64,000 nt of DNA from Akebia trifoliata (Eukaryota > Streptophyta > Magnoliopsida > Ranunculales > Lardizabalaceae). The notes below the pieces were generated by a model that ran no database searches, was not told where the DNA came from, and saw nothing but the letters and a program-made list of their open reading frames with translations. Below, in pieces: positions 10,526 to 23,040 of the stretch; position 1 is the first letter of the stretch; each line of letters starts with the position of its first letter. A program made the position numbers and the translations under genes. The stretch is taken from contig JADQWC010000380.1 in assembly GCA_017979445.1 (NCBI GenBank), forward strand, positions 1-64,000, in the 5' to 3' direction.

Positions 10526-12280
10526 TGAAAGCGCCCTCGATCCGTGGGGTGCGCGGATCCGCTTTTGACCCTTGAGGTTTGGGAGTCGCCACCTAGTTAT
10601 TACGGTCTAGGAACAGATCAATGACTCTAAACGAATAAAAAAACTAATCTAGAACAAAAAGAAACTGAATTCGGGGATCATGTTACGGGGTTGGAAGGTG
10701 TTAGGCACCAACCCCGCCCGGCCAAAGCCGGTCTCTACTAACTTCCCAAATAAGTTACATTGCTAAAAAAAAACCTAGATAATAATCAAATAAAATAAAA
10801 AGATTATACCTTTCCGATAGCAAAGACTTTGTTCCCTCAGATCTGACAAAAACTATTCCTTGTACCGTACTCCCATGTTTCGTTCTGTCTCTAGATTTGA
10901 TTTCTGATCTCCGAGGTAAGGTATCTCCTTTTTTATCTGGACTCTTCGAGTTTATTATGAATTCTGAAGTGTTTTTGGAGGGCTTTTAGGTGTTCTTTAG
11001 GCTAAAATCGAAAGAGGGATGTTAGGTAAGGAGTTGGGACTCCAAAACTAGGGTTTATGGGAGGCCAGGGGGCTTTTAGACCTACTTCTCTTAGGATTTT
11101 TGATTTGATACGAAACTAGGGTGTAAGCACCTCTATTTATAGATGTTTTTAGGGGTTGATTTGGATAAAGTTAGTGTTTAATTAGAGTTCTTTTAATTAG
11201 AGTTGGGTTTTAGTTAGACTTGTTTTAGGTAGAATTGTGTTTTAATTAGAATTGTTTTAGGTAGAATTATTTTTTAGTTAGAACTCTATTAGATAGAGTT
11301 ATTTTTTAATTAGAACTCTATTATGATTTTAACTTTTGATCTTATTTGATTGACTTTTAATATTTTGACTTTAGTCTTAATTGATTGACTTTTAATATTT
11401 TGACTTCAGTCTTGCTTAATTGACTTTAATTTTGACTTTAGTCTAACTTGATTGACTTTAATACCTTGACTTAAGTTTTCTTAATTGACTTTAATTTTTT
11501 GGAGAACCCTCCTCTATTATATCTTTAATTCTTTGGACCCCCAAATGGAGGGGTCCTTAAAGAAATATCTCACGAACCCTCAACAATTTTTCATGAGAGC
11601 CCGATTGATCGATTTTTTTAGTTCAAAATTTTAAATTAATTTCATTAATGTTTCACTTTAATTATTTAATGTTTTATTTATTAATTTCGGATTTTTTAAT
11701 TATGAAAATTGTGAATTTATCATTTTGCCCCCGGAGAGGACTTTTCACGTTTTAAGTCGGTTTTTAATGTTTTCTAGGATGTTTTAGAATTGATTTTTTC
11801 GTAAAGAATTCAATGGAAATATTGGTTTGTGTTATTTATGAAATTTTTTGTGTGAAATGGTCGTGAACTTTATGAGGGGCATTTTCGTAATTTTGTCGAA
11901 TTCTATTAAAATTGGCGAAATGATTTATTTGGTTTCGATTTGTTATTTTATGTGTTTGAATGGGTTTTTCTAAGCGTAACGTAGGCTTTAGGGTTGTTTT
12001 GAGGTTAGGGGTATTTTGGTAATTTGGTTAATTTTTAGTGATTTTTATCGTGAAGCTTCTTTTTGGTCTGCAAGATGATGATTTCTATGTTTCTGGGGTC
12101 GTATTTTCCTAGCGTAGCGTGGTTTCTAAGGTTTTGTCAATTCGAGATACCTCATCCGGATTTCTGAAACATTTTTGGTAACAAAATAAAGCAATGGAAA
12201 TAACATCCATCATTGGGAATCGTTGCGATCGGGTTGACGAGTTGATTAATCAGGCGGATGCAAAAAATGGGGTGTCTACA
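10526..12280 (-). repeat. R1 5' LTR
   Basis: This is 1755 bp with perfect TG...CA ends (plus strand TGAAAGCGCC ... GGTGTCTACA). It is followed immediately by R2 RT sequence at 12281 and preceded by the PBS. A TATA-like motif is at 11133-11142 (minus). Confidence 0.92.
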
Positions 12281-13431
12281 CAAGCCCAAAAGACAATTTT
12301 CCTTTGTCACACATAGATGTTCTAGTAGATAGTACGGCATGGCATGCTTTGCTGTCTTTCATGGATGATTTTTCACGATACAATCAGATAAAAATGGATC
12401 ATCGGGATATGCAAAAAATGTCGTTCATCACACAGTGGGGAACCTTTTGTTACAAGGTTATGCCTTTTGGTTTGAAGAACGCCGAAGCCACTTATCAAAG
12501 AGCAGCCACGACTTTACTGCATGACATGATACAAAAGGAAGTCGAAGTCTATGTAGATGATATGATAGTCAAATCTAAGGAACGACTGGAGCACGTTGTT
12601 GCATTAGAGAAATTTCTTACAAGGATTCAAAAATACCAACTCCGTTTCAACCCGTAGAAATGTGTATTTGGAGTAACTTCTGAAAAATTGCTGGGATTTG
12701 TGGTTAGTCAAAGAGGGATCGAAGTAGACCTTGTGAAGATTAAAGCTATCCAAGAAATGCCACCGCATGAAACTGAAAAGTAGATTTGAAGATTTTTAGG
12801 CAGAATCCAATATGTTAGCAGATTCATCGCTCAACTCACCAACGTCTGTAAACCTATCTTTAAGCTTCTCAAGAAGGATGAACCAACAGTTTGGAATAAA
12901 CAATGTCAAAACGCTTTCGATCAAGTCAAGGAATATCTCTTAAACTCGTCTATTTTGGTTCCACCTACACCGGGTGAACCACTTCTTCTTTATCTATTAG
13001 TCACAGAAGAAGCTATGGGATGTATGCTTGCACAGTATGACAAAGATACTCGCAAAGAAAGGGCTATCTACTATATCAGTAAAAAGATGTTAGAATATGA
13101 ACGAAAGTATTCAACCCTAGAAAAAGCTTGTTTGGCACTTGCATGGGTTACTCAGAGACTTCAGCACTATATGTTATCTCATTCAGTTATCTTGTTATCT
13201 TGGATGGATCCTCTCAAATATCTCTTCGAGAAATCGGCACTGACAGGGAGAACCGCACGATGGTTGTTGTTGTTGTCAGAATTTGACATCACGCACGTTA
13301 TATAGAAAACTATCAAGGGGAGAGCTGTGACAAAATACTTAGCAAATTATCCAGTGGTAGAAGGAATAAGGCCTTTTGATCAATTTCCAGATGAGAATAT
13401 CTTGCATGTTGAAAAAGAATCGTAGAATCAA
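12281..13431 (+). pseudogene. R2 reverse transcriptase and first RNase H
   Basis: This starts at the R1 junction within RT (KPKRQFSFVTHIDVLVDS, a decayed ASPKDNFPLPHID-type phrase). It continues through DDFSRYNQIKM, KTAFITPWGTF-like KMSFITQWGTF, VMPFGLKNAEATYQRA and the intact catalytic YVDD (12550-12561). The thumb and connection follow (LLGFVVSQRGIEVD, FLGRIQYVSRFIAQL), then RNase H (AIYYISKKMLEYERKYSTLE, LAWVTQRLQHYML, DPLKYLFEKSALTGR). In-frame stops occur at 12655, 12781, 12787, 13303 and near 13423. Several are explained by C-to-T or G-to-A changes. The protein would have copied element RNA to DNA in cytoplasmic particles. Confidence 0.88.
12550..12561 (+). other. Intact YVDD catalytic motif in R2 RT
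   Basis: TAT GTA GAT GAT encodes Tyr-Val-Asp-Asp, the RT active-site box. R7 carries YVDE at the same place. Confidence 0.9.
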
Positions 13432-13960
13432 ACATGGCAGCTATACTTTGATGGGGCCGCCAATCAGAATGGGTATGGAATAGGGACAATTTTATTTTCT
13501 CCTAAAGGATGCCACATTCTTATCGTTATTAAGTTAATTTTTTCTGACACCAATAATATAGTAGAATATGAGGCATGCATCGCTGGGCTCGAAGTTGCTT
13601 TGAATCTGGGTATCACAGAAATTGAAGTTTTCGGGGATTCAGCCTTGGTTATACATCAGTCGTTGGAAGAATGGAAAACTAGGGATGAAAAGTTGAAGTC
13701 CTATCATGAGTATCTGTTAAACTTAGTGAGTAAGTTTAAAGCTATCATGTTCCAACACCTATCAAGGAAAGATAATAGATTTGCTGACTCTTTAGCTATT
13801 ATCTCTTCAATGATCCATTTGTCCCCTGACATGAAATTGATGCCGATTACCGTCAAAAACAAACCTGCGTATTGCTGTGAGATCAATATTGCTACTCGAC
13901 TATCCGATGGGAAGCCATGGTACATAGATATAAAAAGATTGTTGGAAAAATAAGAATTCC
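13432..13960 (+). pseudogene. R2 second (archaeal-type) RNase H
   Basis: WQLYFDGAANQNGYGIG gives the first catalytic Asp, EYEACIAGLEVALNLG the Glu, and VFGDSALVIHQ the next Asp. A C-terminal helix follows with LVSKFKAIMFQHLSRKDNRFADSLA, containing the final Asp region. A second RNase H between RNase H and integrase is a defining feature of Tat elements. This stretch is open for more than 300 bases and is the best preserved part of R2. A stop follows at 13951-13953, after KRLLEK. Confidence 0.85.
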
Positions 13961-14049
13961 CGAAAGAAGCATTGAGGAAGGAACGAACAAACCCTATTAA
14001 GATTAGCATTTTAATTCATCCTGTGTGTAGGAAGTTTATACAAGAGGTC

Positions 14050-15164
14050 TTATGATGAAATTCATTTATCATGCGTTGATGAAGATCAAGCTGAACAGAT
14101 AATGGTTGAACTACATTCAGGGGATTGTGGTCCTCACATGAGTGGGAAGATGTTAGCTAGGAAAATCATGAGGCAAGGGTATTACTGGCCCACGATGGAA
14201 ACAAATTGTCGTCACATGGTCAAGACCTGCCACAAATGCCAAATACATGCAAACCTCATACATATGCCACCTTCTTAATTAGTTGGTCTGACTTCACCGT
14301 GACTGTTATTCAGTTTGGGGAATTGACATTATTGGTAAAATATAGCCTAAGGCATCAAACGGGCATGAATACATTCTAGTTGCTATCAATTATTTTACTA
14401 AGTGGGTTGAAGTTGCCTCTTATGCTGTCCTCATTACGTCTCGAGTTGCAAAGTTCATCCAAACAAACATTATCAATCGATATGGTGTACCTTCGGAACT
14501 GATCTCTGATAATGGATCACATTTCAAAGTCGAAGTTATTACACTGTGTTCAAAGTTCAAAATCTCGCACCACAAATCATCTCCTTACCGTCCTCAGACC
14601 AATGGAGCAGTTGAAGTAGCCAATAAGAATCTGAAGACAATCATCAGGAAAATGTGTCAATTACATCGAAATTGATCAGAAAAACTGTCATTTGCATTAT
14701 GGGCATATCGAACTTCAGTTCGATCCTCTACGGGAGCTACTCCCTACTCCTTAGTGTATGGCATGGAAGCAGTCTTACCAATCGAAATGGAAATTTCGTC
14801 TCTCAGGGTCTTATTGGAAAGTCAGTTGTCAGAAGCAGATTGGGTTCATCAACGGTACGAAGAATTAAATCTGATCGAAGAAAAATGACTAAGAGCTTTG
14901 TACCACGTGCATGCTTATCAAAGAAGAATCGCTCATGCGTTTGACAAAAAGATCAAGGCCCGTCACTTACAAGTCGGGGATTTGGTACTCAAAGAAAATC
15001 GGACACCTATATTTGACCTTAGAGGGATGTTCAAACCAAATTGGGGAGGTCCATTCATCATCAAGGAAATATTACTAGGAAAAGCTGTCAGACTTCAAGA
15101 CCATGATGGAATTGAATTACCAGAACCAACCAACCTTGACCAAATCAAACGGCACTACACTTAA
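14050..15164 (+). pseudogene. R2 integrase
   Basis: The zinc-binding domain is visible (ELHSGDCGPHMSGKMLARK then GYYWPTMETNC and TCHKCQ). The core follows with the first Asp in WGIDIIG (near 14323), the second in ELISDNGSHF (near 14506) and Glu in QTNGAVEVANKN (near 14610). The C-terminal domain is HLQVGDLVLKENR-PIFDLRG-FKPNWGGPFIIKEIL, ending LDQIKRHYT at 15164. The DDE residues are intact, but there is a frameshift near 14275 and premature stops, one of them replacing Trp in the DWSEKL phrase. Integrase inserts element DNA into chromatin. Confidence 0.87.
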
Positions 15165-16953
15165 GGAGGCCATCTTTGATCGAATCAATTCCCTTATTAC
15201 CCAGTTCAATATATTTTTTCTCAAGCCTTTTGCAGTCTTTTCAAATAAAATTATACCTTTTTTATTTCTCAGCCTAATCACCTAACCTAGGGGAGTGAAG
15301 AATTCGAACTAAGTTTTGGCTGATCCAAAATTCTGGAGTACATAGGCAACCTGAGAAGTTACTTCAGGCCTGACCACATCAAAATAAAAAATATGTATTT
15401 CCCTACACAAAATAAAAATAAATATATAGGGAAGAAAGTTCAAAGAAATTTTTTAAAAGAAATGTCACACAAGGGGCATTCGGGTTTTTGAGCCATAGAA
15501 TTCCTTTTCTTTTTATACCCAGTCCTAAGCCTACCTATAAAAGTCCTCCTAAGTACCGTGTGAAAAAATCAAGGAAGGTAGCAAAGCATGACCAAACAGT
15601 AACTCTAGAAGTTCAAAAGAAAATAATAATAATAATAATAAAGCCTGCTAGGTTGAAAACCCGAAAAGGGCGACTAAGGCAAAAATTAAGGCAAGCTCAC
15701 AAGGTTGAAAATCTGAAAGGACGGTCTTGGCAACAATCAGAGTAAAGAAAAAAAAAAGAAAAAAGCTTGCTAATTTGAAAACCTGAAAAGACAATCTAGG
15801 CAAAAGTTAAAGTAACAAAGAAAAGTGAAAAATCTCCGGGGAGTTAAAAAGCTAAGAGCAGTCCGAGCTGAAATATCAGAAGTCTGAATAATCAAGTTCA
15901 ATACTTAGCTTAAACCAGGCACAGACTCAAAAGCCACAAGTATCTTGTCTATGATCGATCTGAAAATATTTACTTCCCAAGTGAACCAAAGGAGAGAAGT
16001 GTGAATTCTATGATGAGTCTCAAAAGGAAATATTTTGTTCTCTTAAGCCTAACTCAAAATCTTCAATAAAATTAATCAAAATTAAAAGTTGGATCTTTAT
16101 TGCGCTTGTGGTAATCAAATATTTCAAACCTTCATACAAGGGGCATTTCTTTTTTCCTCTAATATGTAGTTTTCCCCTTATACTAGGGGCATTTTATTTT
16201 TGAGCAATGTTAATCCTAAAAGATAAAAGGAATCCCAAACTTAATGTTACCCTCTTGATAACAATTTTTTGAAAACCCTTTAGGTGCAAAAGAAATAAAA
16301 ACTCAGGTTTTAAATTCATAAAACTTTCAGAAAAAATATTGAAGTTCAAGCAAAAGCATTTCTGATCTCATATTTGATTTTTCTTATCATTCAGTACTCT
16401 TTCGCCCAGAGTAGGTTGAGTAGAGCTCCTAGATCTAGTCATTCATTTCTAGAATTGTCCATTCTTTCTCGAATTATATTGCCACCGAGGGTTTGCTTGG
16501 ATTATGCTCGGCCAGTTACCGCCGAGGATTTGCTCGGATTATGCTCAACCAGTTGCTGCCGAGGGTTTGCTCGGATTATGCTCATCCAGATGCCGTCGAT
16601 GGTTTTTTCGGATTATGCTCAGCCAGATGCCACCGACGGTTTTCTCGGATTTTACTCAGTTTTCACTTAGACCCTATAAGATTTATCTTAGATTTTAAAT
16701 GCAAATACTTGCACATTTGTTTCATTAGTCAATGAGAATTTTATAAATTCAAATATTTGACACCGTCAGTAAGAGTTCGCTCTCAAGGACCTGACAACCT
16801 TTTAGTTCGAGGATAATTTTACCCACAAGGATCCGAACCCCCCGATGAATTGCTAAATCAGGCAGTAAAATGAACTGTCACTATCTTTGGCATTCGGATA
16901 TCGCACTATCTACCAAAATAGATTTACTATCTAGTTTACTTCAACCCTCTGTC
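15165..16953 (+). other. R2 3' untranslated region
   Basis: Non-coding. It begins with the conserved TCACCTAACC phrase shared by R1, R3 and R4. At about 15640-15830 it contains two to three degenerate repeats built on GTTGAAAACCCGAAAAGGGC-like phrases. Near 16388 it has a single copy of the motif that forms the R1 and R4 arrays, and at 16481-16660 a 37-bp array. The ORFs seen here have no family signature. Confidence 0.75.
16481..16660. repeat. 37-bp tandem array (about 5 units) in R2 3' UTR
   Basis: The unit includes GCCGAGGGTTTGCTCGGATT then ATGCTCAACCAG. It contains the palindrome-like CCGAGG...CTCGG. The same motif on the opposite strand, in 33-34 bp units, forms the large array of R3 (20296-21382), so the two arrays share ancestry. 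Confidence 0.85.
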
Positions 16954-16966
16954 AAAGAGGGGCATC
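16954..16966 (+). other. R2 polypurine tract
   Basis: AAAGAGGGGCATC immediately before TGTAGACACC at 16967. Confidence 0.85.
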
Positions 16967-18258
16967 TGTAGACACCTCATTTTTGCATCCGCCTGATTAA
17001 TCAACTCGTCAACCCAATTGCAACAGTTCCCAATGATGGATGTTTATTCCATTATTTTATTTGTTACTAGATATGTTTCAGAAATTCAGATAAGGTATTT
17101 CGAACTAACAAAACTGTAGAAACCACGCTACGCTAGAAAAATATAACCCCAAAAATATAGAAATCATCATCTTGCAGACAAAAATAAGTTTTACGATAAA
17201 AATCACTAAAAAATGACCAAATTATCAAAATACCCCTAACTTCAAAACATCCCTAGAGCCTACATTACAAAAAGGAAAATCCTTTCAAACACATAAAGTA
17301 ACAAATCAAAATCAAATAAACCATTTCTCCAATTTTCACAAAATTTGATAAAATTACGAAAATGCCCCTCATAAAGTTCAAGACCATTTCGCACAAAAAA
17401 TTTCATAAATGATACAAACCAATATTCTCATTGAATTCCTTATGAAAAATCGATTCCAAAACATCCTAGAACATTGAAAAATGACTTAAAACGTAAAACG
17501 TCCTCTTTGAGGGCAAAACGATAATTTTACAATTTTAATAATTAAAAATTCTGAAATTAATAATTAAAAATTAATTAATGTAAAGTGAAATCTTAATTAA
17601 AATTAAAGTCAATCAAATAAGACTAAAGTCAAAAAATTAAAGTCAATCAGTAAGACTAAAGTCAAAATCGTAAAGTTAATCAAGTAAGACTAAAGTCAAA
17701 ATCTTTAAGTCTATCAAGTGAGACTAAAAGTCAAAATCCTAATAGAATTCTAATTAAACAATAACTCTATTTAAAATAATTCTAATTAAATTATAACTCT
17801 ATTTAAAATAATTATAATTAAATTATAACTTTATTTAAAACAATTCTAATTAAACACTAACTCTATCAAAACAAGCACTTAAAAAAATCTATAAATAGGG
17901 GTCCATACAACCTATTTTCGTATGAAAATATAAACCCTAGAAAAATTAGGTCAAAAAGCTTCCCTAACCTCCCATAAACCTTGATTTTGAAGTCTCAACT
18001 CCTTGCTTAAGATTCATACCCCAACTTTAGCTTAAAAAACACCTGAAAACCCTTCCAAAACACCCCAAAGATCTCTAAAAAAAATTAAAAAAATTCAGAA
18101 GGAGATACTTTGTTTTGGAGATCCGAAACGAATCCGGTGACAGAACGAAGCGAGGAGTGCTGTACGAAGAATTATTCTACCAGATCTGAATGAACAAGAC
18201 TGTTGTCTTCGTAAAGGTAAATATTTAAATTTTTTTATTAATTAGGTCATTTAGCAAT
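16967..18258 (+). repeat. R2 3' LTR, left part (to the R3 insertion)
   Basis: Starts TGTAGACACCTC. Contains the TATA-like CTATAAATAG at 17889-17898. It is broken at 18258 by R3 with the duplication GCAAT (18254-18258) and continues at 30954. Confidence 0.9.
18254..18258. other. Left target-site duplication of R3 (GCAAT)
   Basis: GCAAT directly before the R3 LTR start TG. The same five bases follow the other LTR at 30949-30953. Five-base duplications are the norm for Ty3/gypsy integrases. Confidence 0.9.
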
Positions 18259-19987
18259 TGAAAGTGCCCTCGATCCGCTTGGTGCGCGGATCTACTTTTG
18301 ACCTTTGAAGTTTGTGAGTCGCCACTTAGTTATTACGGTTTAGGAACAGAATATCAACTCTAAACGGATAAAAACAACTAATCTACTTAAAAAATAATTG
18401 AGTTCGGAGATCAAATTACGGGTTGGAAGGTGTTAGGCACCAACCCCGTCCGACAAACACCGATCTCTACTAATTCTCAAATAAAACTACATTGCTAACC
18501 AGACCTAAATAATAATAATAAAAAAAATAATTACCTTTTCCGAACGTAACGGTTTTATTCCCTCAGATTTGATAGAACAACTTCCTGTACAGTATTCCTC
18601 ACTTCGTTCTGTTGCCGGATCTCCAAGTTGAGGTATCTTCTTCTTGGATCTGTGAGTTTTCTGATTTCTATGGATTCTAAGGTATTTTAGAAGGGTTTTT
18701 GGGTGTTTTTTGAGCTAAAGTTGGGGTATGGATCTTAGGTAACGAGTTAGGACTTCAAAATTATAGTTTTGGGGAGGTTGGGGAGGCTCATTGACCTAAT
18801 TTTTATAGGATTTATTTTTTCATACGAAAATAGGTTGTAGGGACCCCTATTTATAGATTTTTTAAGTACCTTTTAGACAGAGTTACTGTTTAATTATAAT
18901 TCTTTTAGAAAGAGTTATTGTTTAATTATAATTGTTTTAGGTAGAGCTATTATTTAATTAGAATTCTATTAAATAAAATTATTATTTAATTATGATTGTT
19001 TTAAATAGAATTATTATTTAATTAGAACTCTATTAGGGTTTTGACTTTTAGTCTTATTTTATTGACTTTAAGATTTTGACTTTAGTCTTACTTGATTGAC
19101 TTTAATATCTTGACTTTAGTCTTACTTGATTGACTTTAATATCTTGACTCTAGTCTTACTTCATTAACTTTAAGATCTTGGATTTAGTCTTACTTGATTG
19201 ACTTTAAGATTTTGGAGAAACCCCCTTTATTATATCTTTAATTCTTTGGGCCCCCAAATGGAGGGGTCTTTTAATAAATATCTAGGCAACCATCAATAAT
19301 TTTGCCTGAGAGCCTGATTGATCGATTTTTTTGGTTCAAAATTTTAAATTAATGTTATTAATGTTTCACTTTACATTATTTAATGTTTTATTTATTAATT
19401 TCAAAATTTTAAAATTTTTTAGTTGAAAAATTACCGTTTTGCCCTTGAAGAGAACTTGTGTTTCAAGTTGGTTTTTGATGTTCTAGGATGTTTTGAAATT
19501 GGTTTTTCGTAAGGAATTCAATGGGTATGTTGGTTTTTATCATTTATGAAATTTTTTATGCGAAATGGTCGTGAACTTTATGAGGGGTATTTTCGTAATT
19601 TTATCAAATTTTGTGAAAATTGACGAAATGATTTATTTGGTTTCAATTTGTTGTTTTATGCATTTGAACGAATTTTCCTAAGCGTAACGTAGGCTCTAGG
19701 GATGTTTTAAGGTTAGGGGTATTTTAGTAATTTGATCATTTTTTTCGTGATTTTATCGTGAAGCTTCTTTTTGTCTGAAAAATAATGATTTCTAAGCTTT
19801 TGGGGTTATATTTTCCTAACGTAGCGTGGTTTCTAAATGTTTTGTTAATTTGAGAGACTTCATCCGGATTTCTGAAACATATCTAGTAACAAAATAAAGC
19901 ATTGGAATAAACATCAATCATTGGGAACCGTTGCGATCGGGTTGACGAGTTGATTAATCAGGCGAGTGCAAAAATGGAGTGTCTACA
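18259..19987 (-). repeat. R3 3' LTR
   Basis: 1729 bp, TG...CA on the plus strand, ending GTGTCTACA and followed by the reversed PPT. TATA-like motif at 18847-18856 (minus). Confidence 0.92.
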
Positions 19988-20000
19988 GATGCCCCTCTTT
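19988..20000 (-). other. R3 polypurine tract
   Basis: AAAGAGGGGCATC on the minus strand, directly before the 3' LTR. Confidence 0.85.
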
Positions 20001-20295
20001 GGCAGAGGGTTGAAGCAAACTAGATAGCAAATCTATTTTGGTAGATAGTGCGATATCCGAATGCCAAAGCTAATGACAGTTCATTTTGTAGTCTGATTTA
20101 GCAATTCGTCAAGACGTTCGGATCCTTGAGGGTAAAACTCTCCTCGAACAAAAAGATTGTCAGGTCATCGAGCGAGAACTCTCACTGACAGTGTCAAATC
20201 CTTGAATTTTAGAAAATTCTCCTTGACTAATGTAACAATTATATAAGTGTGTGTACTTAAAATCTAAGATAAATTTCAAAGTGTTTAAGTTGGAA

Positions 20296-21382
20296 CTGAG
20301 TAGAATCTGAGCATAAAGTGAGTATAAACTGAGCATAAACTAAGCATAATTTGAGCTAAACTGGGCATAAACTGAGCATAATTCTGAGAAAACCTTCGGC
20401 GGTAACTGAACATAATTTCGAGAAACCCTCGACGGTAACTGAGCATAATTCCGAGAAACCCTCGGCGGTATCTGAGCATAGTTCCGAGAAAGCCCTCCGC
20501 GGCATCTAAGCATAATTTCGAGAAAGCCCACGGCGGCATCTGAGCATAGTTCCAAGAAAGCCCTCGACGGCATCTGAGCATAATTCTTAGAAGAAAACCC
20601 TCGGCAGTATCTAAGCATAATTCTGAGAAAACCCTCGACGGCATCTAAGCATAATTCTGAGAAAACCCTCGGTGGCATCTGAGCATAGTTCCGAGAAAGC
20701 CCTCGCCGACATCTGAGCATAATTCTGAGAAAGCCCACGGCGGCATTTGAGCAAAATCCAAGTTAAACCTTGGCGGCAACTGAGCAAAATCCAAGATAAC
20801 CCTTGGCGGCATCTGAGCAAAATCCAAGATAACCCTTGGCGAAAACTGAGCAAAATCCAAGATAACCCTTGGCGGCAACTAAGCAAAATCCAAGTTAACC
20901 CTTGGCGAAAATTGAGCAAAATCTAAGATAACCCTTAGCAGCAACTGAGCAAAATCCAAGTTAACCCTTGGCGAAAACTGAGCAAAATCCAAGTTAACCC
21001 TTGGCGGCAACTGTACAAAATCCAAGTTAACCCTTGGCGAAAATTGAGCAAAATCCAAGATAACCCTTGGCGGCATCTGAGCAAAATCCAAGTCAACCCT
21101 TGGCGGAAACTGAGCAAAATCCAAGATAACCCTTGGCAGAAATTGAGTAAAATCCAAGATAACCCTTGGCGACAACTGAGCAAAATCCAAGTTAACCCTT
21201 GGCGGAAACTGAGCAAAATCCAAGTTAACCCTTGGCGACAACTGAGCAAAATCCAAGTTAATCCTTGGCGGAAACTGAGCAAAATTCAAGATAACCCTTG
21301 CTGGTAACTAAGCAAAATCCAAATTAACCCTTGGTGAAAACATAGCAAAATTCAAGATAACTCTTGGTGGTAACTAAGCAAA
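20296..21382. repeat. R3 tandem array, about 30 units of 33-34 bp in two blocks
   Basis: The first block, up to about 20745, has roughly eleven 33-34 bp units starting GAGCATAATTC and containing CCCTCGGCGGCATCT. The second block has roughly nineteen 33-bp units starting GAGCAAAATCCAAG and containing CCCTTGGCGG. Block two is an evolved version of block one. Because 33 is a multiple of three, stop-free frames extend through it and predict 11-residue repeats (for example FAQFPPRVNLD on the minus strand). I regard these as by-products. The unit is homologous to the R2 37-bp repeat. Confidence 0.9.
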
Positions 21383-21389
21383 ACTGACA

Positions 21390-21575
21390 GAGCAATGAAT
21401 GAATTTTGGGAAAGAATGAATGAATCTGGAGAAAAATGAATCTGGATGAGATTGAAAATGAATCTGGAGAATAATGATTGAATCGGGGAACGAATGAATA
21501 AATCTGGGAGATAATGAATCTGGAAGAGAATGATCGAATCCAAGAATGAATGGATCTGGAAAAGAATCTGGGAAC
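21390..21575. repeat. Degenerate GAATGAATCTGGA tract
   Basis: Irregular copies of GAATGAATCTGGA and variants in the R3 3' UTR, next to the main array. No ORF of interest. Confidence 0.65.
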
Positions 21576-22639
21576 AGAAGAATGCCATATCTCCTACTCT
21601 AGGTAAATGAGTTATTAGTTAATCTCTGGGCACAACCAAATGTGAGATCCGAAGTGCTTTTGTTTGAACCTCAAGATTTTATCCAAAAGTTTTATGAATT
21701 TAAAACCTGAGTTTTTATTTTTTTTGAACCTCAAGAGTTTTTCGAAAAATTATTATCAAGAGGGTAACCTTAAGTTTGGGGTTCCCATTATCTTTTAGGA
21801 TTAACATTGCTCAAAAACAAAATGCCCCTAGTTTGACTATAAACATGGCATTGGAGATAATTGAATACATCATACAAAAAATAAAAAAAATGCCCCTAGT
21901 ATAAAGGTTCGATATATTTGATTACCACAAGCGCAATAAAGATCCAACTTTTAATTTTGATTAATTTTATTGAAGATTTTGAGTTAGGCTCAAGAGAACA
22001 AAATATTTCCTTTTGAGACTATCATAGAATTCACCCTTCTCTCCATTGGTTCACTTGGGGAAGTAAAAAATTTTCAGATCTATCGTAGACGAGATACTTG
22101 TGACTTCTGAGTCCGTGCTTGGTTTAAGCTAAATATTGAACTTGATTATTCGAACTTTTGATGTTTCAGCTCGGACCGCTCTTAGTTTTTTAATTCTCCA
22201 GAGCTTTTTTTTTTTTTTCTTTGTTGCTCTAACTTTTGCCTGATTGCCCTTTCAGGTTTTCAAACTAGCGAGCATGCTCTAGCTCTTGCCTTTTAGAGCT
22301 TACAATTTTTTCTATTTTCTTTGCTCTGATTGTTACCAAGGTCGTCATTTCAGATATTAAACCTTGCGAGCTTGCCCTAATTTTTGTCTAAGTTGCCCTT
22401 TTCAGATTTTCAACCTAGTAGGCTTCATTTTTCTTTTTTTTCCGTTTTGAACTTCTGGAGTTACTGTCTGATCATGCTTTCTTACCTTCCTTGACGTTTT
22501 CACACAGTACTTAGGAGGACTTTTATAGGTAGGCTTAGGATTGGACATAAAAAGAAAGGAATTTTAAGGCTCAAAAACCTGAATGCCCCTTGTGTGGCAT
22601 TTTTTTAAATTTTCTTCCCTATTTGACAATATTATTTTT

Positions 22640-23040
22640 TTTTTATACTTTTTTTTTGAATTTTTTTCTTTCTGGACATTTTTTTATATGGGGAAATCTA
22701 CTTTTTTTTATGTGGTCGGGCCTGAAGTAACTCCTCAGGTTGCCTACATACCTCAAACTTTTGGGATCAGACCAAAACGTAGTTCGAATTTTTCCCTCCC
22801 CTGGGTTAGGTGATCGGGCTGAGAAATAAAAAGTTTTTTTTTTTTTACTTTTTTTTTGAATTTTTTTCTTTCTGGACATTTTTTTATATGGGGAGATCTA
22901 CTTTTTTTTATGTGGTCGGGCCTGAAGTAACTCCTCAGGTTGCCTACATACCTCAAACTTTTGGATCAGACCAAAACGTAATTCGAATTTTTCCCTCCCC
23001 TGGGTTAGGTGATCGGGCTGAGAAATAAAAAGTTTTTTTT
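22640..23040. repeat. 200-bp tandem duplication in R3 3' UTR
   Basis: TTTCTGGACATT recurs at 22670 and 22870, and GTGGTCGGGCCTGAAGTAAC at about 22712 and 22912, a constant offset of 200. The copies differ at only a few positions, so the duplication is recent relative to the element. Confidence 0.88.

Larger units (their letters stand above)
1..12280 (-). mobile_element. R1: non-autonomous Tat/Ogre-type LTR retrotransposon
   Basis: R1 is read on the minus strand. Its 5' LTR is 10526-12280, PBS 10508-10525, PPT 1676-1688 and 3' LTR 1-1675; the last 85 or so bases of the 3' LTR lie left of the window. The internal 8.8 kb has no gag and no RT palm. It retains a decayed piece upstream of RT and the C-terminal half of integrase. 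On the right it joins RT coding sequence of the opposite strand (R2) with no spacer, so it inserted into R2's pol. The matching target duplication would lie outside the window. The LTR copies look about 97% alike by eye, making it one of the younger insertions here. Assignment to Tat/Ogre rests on the PBS type, the PPT and the relationship to R2. Confidence 0.88.

Noticed and set aside
20285..21289. Long overlapping frames on both strands predicting 11-residue repeat proteins (102-136 codons)
   Set aside because: They arise because the tandem unit is mostly 33 bp and contains few stops. Several frames on both strands are open at once, and the array lies in a retrotransposon 3' UTR.
20296..21382. 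CRISPR-like repeat array
   Set aside because: Units are contiguous variants with no unique spacers, in plant-type DNA inside a retrotransposon.
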